Shown: one piece after another, positions 59,764 through 64,000 of the stretch
Layout of the letters: each line of letters opens with the position of its first letter
How positions within the stretch are numbered: the first letter of the stretch is position 1
NCBI GenBank assembly: GCA_965218625.1
Contig: CBDCLG010000009.1
Span: 62,001 to 126,000 of the forward strand
Length of the DNA stretch: 64,000 nt
Source of the DNA: Bin5 sp965218625
GTDB taxonomy: Bacteria > Chloroflexota > Anaerolineae > Caldilineales > Caldilineaceae
Reading direction: 5' to 3'
Position numbers and translations under genes: made by a program
The notes under the pieces: model-generated
Told to the model about the DNA's origin: nothing
Seen by the model: only the letters and a program-made list of their open reading frames with translations
Database searches by the model: none

Positions 59764-61129
59764 GAGGATGACGGCTCGATTGGGGCCGGTATGGCAGGCG
59801 CTTCACCGCCTGTTGTTCATTTGCATACTGTCACTGGCCTGTCTGGCGTATTCGCCTGCGAGGCAACTTTACGCGCAGTTGCCGGAGGACACGTACATTG
59901 TCCAGCCAGGCGATACGTTGGGATCGATAGCCGCTCAATTTGAGATTTCGGTCGAGGATCTTGCAGATGCCAATGATCTGGCCGACGTGGATGTTCTCGA
60001 TGTGGGCCAGGCACTCAACCTTCCGCGAGTGAACGCGTCGCGATCTTTTGTTCTTGCCCGGCCCGGCGACACCGTCCAATCGATCGCCGCCCGCGAAAGA
60101 GTTTCTCCAGCCCGGCTTGCCATACTCAATCGTGTTGCGCCTGGGTCCCGTCTGTTTCCGGGCCAGCGGATACTGCTTGCGCGAGAGTCGCCGCGCCCGG
60201 CGGCGAGGCTGCGATTCGGCGCTGCGCGGATCGTGAGCATTCCCTCCGTGATTGAGCAGGGCGAGGCCGGCTGGCTTCAGGTTGAGGCGAGTCGTCCGCT
60301 TGCACTGAAGGCGAAGTGGGATGGTGTGCCTGTGGGCATCTGGCCGTTGGCTATCCGAGAAGACAAAGATGCGGGCGCTGCGGCGGACGGGGAAGTCACA
60401 ATCTGGGGGGCCTATGTGCCGGCGCCGGCTTCGATGGCGCCGGGTGAACATCGACTGCGACTGGACTACGAAGCGCGCAGCGGGGTTACTGTCGCCCGGT
60501 CCTTCCTGGTGGAGGTCCAGGAGCGTCGTTTCCCGAGTCAGCAGATCACGCTGCCAGCGGAGCAGAGCGCCTTGCTGGAACAGGCGGTGTTGCAGTCGGA
60601 GCTGGACTATCTCACACCCATTTGGTCGCAGACGGCTACACCGGTTCAATGGAGGCAGACTTTCAGGTTGCCGCTGTCAACTCGGTTCCCGACGACCAGC
60701 CCTTACGGGATCGAGCGGAGCTATAACGGAGGGGTGTTTCAATCCTTCCACACCGGCCAGGACTTCGCCGCGCCGGGCGGCAGTCCCGTCGTCGCCGCGG
60801 GGGATGGTATTGTCGTCCTGGCCGAGCAGCTGAATGTGCGCGGGGTGAGCGTAGTTCTGGACCATGGCGCCGGACTGTTCACGGGCTACTGGCATTTGCG
60901 TGAGGCGGTGGTTGTGCCTGGGGTGAAGGTGCAGGCGGGAGAGGCGATCGGCTTTGTGGGTACGACGGGGCGCAGCACGGGGGAGCATCTGCATTGGGAA
61001 CTGCGGATCTACGGGGCGGCGGTTGACCCGATGCCTTTCCTGGACAGACCGCTGCTCTCGCCGCTGAGCGAAGCCGGACCGGAACAGGGGGACGACCAGG
61101 GCGAAGCCGGCCAGGAGGAGGGGAATTGA
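59753..61129 (+). CDS. LysM and M23-family peptidase, exported
   Basis: This likely cell-wall hydrolase (458 residues) overlaps hpt by 11 nt at ATG 59753; a second ATG lies at 59768. An N-terminal hydrophobic signal (LLFICILSLACLAYSPA) is followed by two LysM modules (about residues 47-92 and 98-143). They open YIVQPGDTLGSIAAQFEISVEDL and VLARPGDTVQSIAARERVSPARL. A middle beta-rich domain follows. The M23 peptidase domain has the zinc residues in FHTGQDFAAPGG (H-x3-D) and HLHWELR (H-x-H) and lies near residues 315-440. An acidic tail ends the protein. Confidence 0.92.
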   Translation: MGHERMTARLGPVWQALHRLLFICILSLACLAYSPARQLYAQLPEDTYIVQPGDTLGSIAAQFEISVEDLADANDLADVDVLDVGQALNLPRVNASRSFVLARPGDTVQSIAARERVSPARLAILNRVAPGSRLFPGQRILLARESPRPAARLRFGAARIVSIPSVIEQGEAGWLQVEASRPLALKAKWDGVPVGIWPLAIREDKDAGAAADGEVTIWGAYVPAPASMAPGEHRLRLDYEARSGVTVARSFLVEVQERRFPSQQITLPAEQSALLEQAVLQSELDYLTPIWSQTATPVQWRQTFRLPLSTRFPTTSPYGIERSYNGGVFQSFHTGQDFAAPGGSPVVAAGDGIVVLAEQLNVRGVSVVLDHGAGLFTGYWHLREAVVVPGVKVQAGEAIGFVGTTGRSTGEHLHWELRIYGAAVDPMPFLDRPLLSPLSEAGPEQGDDQGEAGQEEGN

Positions 61130-61148
61130 ATTCGCCCCTGGAAAAGTA

Positions 61149-61175
61149 AGGGCGCCGACACGGCGCCGGCGCCCT
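61149..61175 (-). terminator. Hairpin between the M23 gene and rplY
   Basis: AGGGCGCCG (61149-61157) pairs with 61167-61175 over a 9-nt loop. On the minus strand it is followed by TTACTTTTCC, a weak U-run suited to ending the L25 transcript. It is shared by the convergent M23 gene. Confidence 0.6.
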
Positions 61176-61195
61176 GTGTAAAGGTCGTTGCGGAG

Positions 61196-61852
61196 CTACT
61201 CCTCTTCTTCCTCATCCTCGCGGCCCCGGCCAATGACCTCGGGCTCCGCATCGGGGTCGATCAGTTCGGCTTCGGCTTCTTCTTCCTCCTCGCTGACGGC
61301 GGCGCGCGAAAGAATCAGGCTGCAGATCGCATCATCGGGGTCGGAAATGTAGGTGACCCCGGCAATGCTCGGGAGGTCTGCGACCGTGATCGGAGGACTC
61401 TCGGGGCCCTCAAGTGGTGAGACATCGACCTCGATAAAGGCGGGAATGTCAGCGGGAAGCGCTTCGATCTCGACGCTTTCCATTGCCTGCACCATGACCA
61501 GGTCTGTACCGACCACCGACTCTCCGATGGTGACTAACGGCACGCTGACCTGTTGGGTCTCCGACATGTTGACGGCATAGAAGTCTGCGTGCAGCAGGTT
61601 GTGGCGCACCGGATGACGCTGAATTTCGCGCACGAGGATGTTGTACTCTTCGCCTTCGAGTTCGACCTTGACGAGCTGGGAGTTGCCGCCGTCGCGCAGT
61701 ACGCGTTCGAACTCGGTCACCTCGACCTGCGCGTTCTGCGCCGTCCGTTCTCCTCCGTAGATAACGACGGGGATAATCCCCTGTGGGCGCAGGCGTCTAA
61801 CCTTGCGGCCCGTCACGCTACGGGCGCTGGCAGTCAGTGTAAGTGTTGACAT
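61196..61852 (-). CDS. rplY: 50S ribosomal protein L25 (CTC form)
   Basis: L25 binds 5S rRNA; the CTC form has a second domain. The 218-residue protein starts LTLTASARSVTGRKVRRLRPQGIIPVVIYGG, then SQLVKVELEGEEYNILVREIQRHPVRHNLLHADFYAVNM, and the C-terminal TL5 domain with VEIEALPADIPAFIEVDVSPLEGPESPPITVADL. It ends in a long run of glutamates with Pro and Asp. First gene of a small minus-strand group with the two following genes as separate units. Confidence 0.96.
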   Translation of the reverse strand: MSTLTLTASARSVTGRKVRRLRPQGIIPVVIYGGERTAQNAQVEVTEFERVLRDGGNSQLVKVELEGEEYNILVREIQRHPVRHNLLHADFYAVNMSETQQVSVPLVTIGESVVGTDLVMVQAMESVEIEALPADIPAFIEVDVSPLEGPESPPITVADLPSIAGVTYISDPDDAICSLILSRAAVSEEEEEAEAELIDPDAEPEVIGRGREDEEEEE

Positions 61853-61917
61853 CTATTTCTGCTCTCCTTCAAAGTTTCAGGATGATTCCGGCCTGTCAGT
61901 GGCAGTCGGGGCCGCGG

Positions 61918-62388
61918 TCAGCTGGGTTTGGCGGGTTTTCGGCCGAACAGTTTCCGCAGAAGCAGGAGGACCACGCCGAACCCCGCGCCCAACGCCAGCG
62001 CGGTGAGCGGTGACAAGACGGTCTTGACGTCTCCCTCGATGTTGCCGGCAAACAGCAGTCCCGTCTTAATCTCATCCGCCTTGATCTGACCGGCTGCCAG
62101 CAGACCGATGCCACCGCTGTGGACCGTAGTTTCCTGGCTGGCGGCGCAGCCGATGGCGGCGTCGCGCATATCCAGCGACTTTGCCTGCACGAATCCGGCT
62201 GCCGAATCGGTCATGTTGAGGGCCTGGGCATGGACGGACCGGGTGGCGGAATTTGACATCGACACGTGGCCGCCCCGTACCGAACCAATAGAAGATTCTT
62301 TCAATTCGACGCGTTCGCCTTCCAGGTCGGCGCTCAAATCGGCGGCGGCATCTTCCAATGGGTTGGCGTCCGGTCTCTCTTCCGTCAT
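61918..62388 (-). CDS. Membrane-anchored protein with short solenoid-like repeats
   Basis: The 156-residue product starts at ATG 62388 with TTGGAG upstream. Residues about 30-115 read as a chain of short repeats built on small and Met/Ala residues (SIGSVRGGHVSMSNSATRSV, HAQALNMTDSAAGFVQAKSL, DMRDAAIGCA, TTVHSGGIGLLAAGQIKADE). This could be a right-handed beta-solenoid like those of bactofilins. The C-terminus is one membrane helix (LSPLTALALGAGFGVVLLLLRKL). The layout suggests a scaffold anchored to the membrane from its C-terminus. No family is recognised. Confidence 0.6.
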   Translation of the reverse strand: MTEERPDANPLEDAAADLSADLEGERVELKESSIGSVRGGHVSMSNSATRSVHAQALNMTDSAAGFVQAKSLDMRDAAIGCAASQETTVHSGGIGLLAAGQIKADEIKTGLLFAGNIEGDVKTVLSPLTALALGAGFGVVLLLLRKLFGRKPAKPS

Positions 62389-62620
62389 GGCTATCTCCAA
62401 TGCTGGCGATTTGCCAGGGGTAAGGCGCACAGGGCCACCATTATAGCGACCGCTGTCTCGACTGTCAAAAAATCCGTTCTGGGTGGTCGATGAAAAGAGC
62501 CAATGTGGGACCCGGCGGTTGTGCGTTCCCTAAGGGAGGAGCACGTCGCGCCAGCCGTCCCGCATTGGGGGTATCTGCGAACTATGGGCCGTGGTCTGGC
62601 AGAGGCCTGAACCGTCAGCT

Positions 62621-63394
62621 TCAGCGTAACTCGTATGTGATCTGCAGCTGCATCGTCAGCATGAGTTCGCCGGGATTGATCGGGCCGATACCGCTGGCGC
62701 TCTCGGCGATCGCCATCTGGGCGAAGTTGCCGCCGTAGAAGCCGCCGCCCTGGCCGATGATCTCGCTGATTCCGGTGACGCTGCTGACTTCAACACCGAT
62801 CAGCTCCGCCAGTTCATCCGCTTTGGAGCGCGCGTCGGCCACGGCCTGCGCCCGAGCTTCGGACTCAACCGAGGTCGGATCGGCCAGGCTGAAGTCGACG
62901 CCGTATACGTTGTTGGCGCCTGCATCAATGGCGGCATCCAGGACGCCGCCGATACTGTCCAGGTCCCGAATCGTGATGTAGACGGTGTTGCTGACGCGGT
63001 AACGGGTCTCGTCCTCGTTCAACAACCCCTCCGGGCCGAAGCGTTCGGCATAGATGCTGAAATGTCTTGTCTGAATGTCGGCCTCGTCGATCTGCTGGGC
63101 CAGCAGCGCCGTGAGCACGCTGTCCATGACCTCTTCGGCGGCGGCGCTGGCCTCCTTCACCGTTGGACGCATCACTTCCACGCCGATGTTGGCGGTGGCG
63201 ATGTCCGGATCGATGGAGACGGTTCCCTCTCCCACGACCGTAACGGAGTGTGAGCTTGACGCGGCGAGCTTCCCTTCGCTCGCCTGGGCGGCCGGCGCAG
63301 GTGTCGCGGTCATCACGATGGAGATTACGATCAGGGTCAAGGCCAACAGGGCAACGAGTCCTATGGCCGTTCCGGATGATTTCTGGCTCTTCAT
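62621..63394 (-). CDS. SIMPL domain-containing protein (DUF541)
   Basis: The 257-residue protein starts at ATG 63394 with GAGGAG upstream. It has a signal-type hydrophobic segment (AIGLVALLALTLIVISIVMTAT) and then the SIMPL/DUF541 domain. Landmarks are SVTVVGEGTVSIDPDIATANIGVEV, VLTALLAQQIDEADIQTRHFSIYAER, YRVSNTVYITIRDLDSIGGVLDAAIDAGANNVYGVDFSL and ARAQAVADARSKADELAELIGVEV. The family has a surface-exposed repeat fold seen in immune signalling adaptors and in bacterial surface proteins; its role here is unknown. Confidence 0.9.
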   Translation of the reverse strand: MKSQKSSGTAIGLVALLALTLIVISIVMTATPAPAAQASEGKLAASSSHSVTVVGEGTVSIDPDIATANIGVEVMRPTVKEASAAAEEVMDSVLTALLAQQIDEADIQTRHFSIYAERFGPEGLLNEDETRYRVSNTVYITIRDLDSIGGVLDAAIDAGANNVYGVDFSLADPTSVESEARAQAVADARSKADELAELIGVEVSSVTGISEIIGQGGGFYGGNFAQMAIAESASGIGPINPGELMLTMQLQITYELR

Positions 63395-63560
63395 CTGCCT
63401 GCTCCTCACGTCCTGGCGATTTGCTGAGATTTCGGCGTTAAACTCCTGGCATATATCTCTTGACGACACAACGCGCCAATATGTTGCCTCGCGGCCCAGA
63501 TTGGCATGGGAAGCCATCCGTTCTTTCGATGGCGCCTCGTGTGATACGATCGGTTCTATC

Positions 63561-64000
63561 ATGGCGTCTCTGTTTCCCTTTTCCCGCCGGACGAATCTCT
63601 TAGTCGGGCTACTGTTGCTGGCGTGCGCCGCCGGCTGGCTGGCCGGTGCGGAGGCGGTTGCATTCTCTCCGCTATTTCGACAGGCGGCGGCCCCGTTCGC
63701 TGAACCGGCGCAGGGGCCGGCTGAAGGGGGCGGACGCGCAGCGCTTCACAGCGGCGCGAAGGTGGCGATGGACGAACCGGCGTTCAGCTATGGAGCCGGC
63801 TGGCTGGTCTCCTCGGAGGGGGCGGACACGACCGAGCCGGCGTCGCCCTGGGAGGAGCCGTCCGGGCGCATGAGTTTTCGATATTACGGCCGCGACCTGG
63901 CCCTGCAGCTGGCGCTGGGCGACTACTGGGGCTATGTTTTTGTCAATGTGGACGGCGGTCCGGCCAACCGATTGCCGGTACTGGGCGGCAACCTGAATAG
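63561..64000 (+). CDS. Unidentified exported protein, N-terminal part
   Basis: An ATG at 63561 opens a frame that continues to the window edge (146 codons visible, no stop). The N-terminus is basic then hydrophobic (SRRTNLLVGLLLLACAAGWLAG), a signal peptide or membrane anchor. A Pro/Ala/Gly-rich segment follows, then a more ordered part (MSFRYYGRDLALQLALGDYWGYVFVNVDGGPANRLPVL) that looks like a beta-rich domain. I do not recognise the family. It is divergent from the SIMPL gene; the two starts are 166 bp apart. Confidence 0.6.
   Translation, partial: MASLFPFSRRTNLLVGLLLLACAAGWLAGAEAVAFSPLFRQAAAPFAEPAQGPAEGGGRAALHSGAKVAMDEPAFSYGAGWLVSSEGADTTEPASPWEEPSGRMSFRYYGRDLALQLALGDYWGYVFVNVDGGPANRLPVLGGNLN

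Overview
The window is a GC-rich bacterial chromosome segment. Two neighbouring complex I operons, a DUF4013 membrane protein, pdxST, and a combined mre/min/rodA morphogenesis cluster suggest Chloroflexota, most likely Anaerolineae or Caldilineae. That assignment is inference from gene content and protein style, because there is no rRNA in the window. I recognised no tRNA, CRISPR array, insertion sequence or phage gene.

Layout. Positions 1-7.5 kb: a truncated phytanoyl-CoA dioxygenase-like gene, a VOC-fold protein, an AI-2E permease fused to a HAD phosphatase, signal peptidase I, PNPase and ribosomal protein S15. Positions 7.8-14.8 kb: an epoxyqueuosine reductase gene with an apparent frameshift, a DUF4013 membrane protein with an acidic repeat tail, pdxS/pdxT, and ammonium transport (amt plus a PII protein). 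Positions 14.8-22.7 kb is accessory: an amino-acid ABC permease, a substrate-binding lipoprotein whose whole ligand-binding domain is duplicated, an HpcH/HpaI aldolase, a cupin, a DUF2335 protein, an 850-bp gene-poor stretch, a methyltransferase and an aldo/keto reductase.

Positions 22.7-47.7 kb is the centrepiece: two divergent complex I operons sharing a roughly 390-bp control region. The plus operon is complete (nuoA, B, CD fusion, EF fusion, G, H, I, J, K, L, M, N) and carries two unrelated genes between nuoEF and nuoG (a Uma2-type protein and a zinc-ribbon membrane protein). The minus operon encodes only membrane-arm subunits (nuoA, H, J, K, L, M, N) plus a small TPR-like membrane protein. 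It has no peripheral arm of its own here, so it either borrows the arm made by the plus operon or uses one encoded elsewhere.

Positions 47.7-56 kb: cell shape and division-site genes in the order mreB, mreC, mreD, mrdA, minC, minD, rodA on the minus strand. Positions 56-61.1 kb: tilS, a small unknown gene, a Nudix hydrolase, hpt and a LysM/M23 peptidase on the plus strand. Positions 61.2-64 kb: ribosomal protein L25, a repeat-rich membrane-anchored protein and a SIMPL-domain protein on the minus strand, then the start of an unidentified exported protein.

Most start sites were moved from the longest reading frame to a codon with a visible ribosome binding site. Family calls rest on motif recognition by eye and no database was searched.
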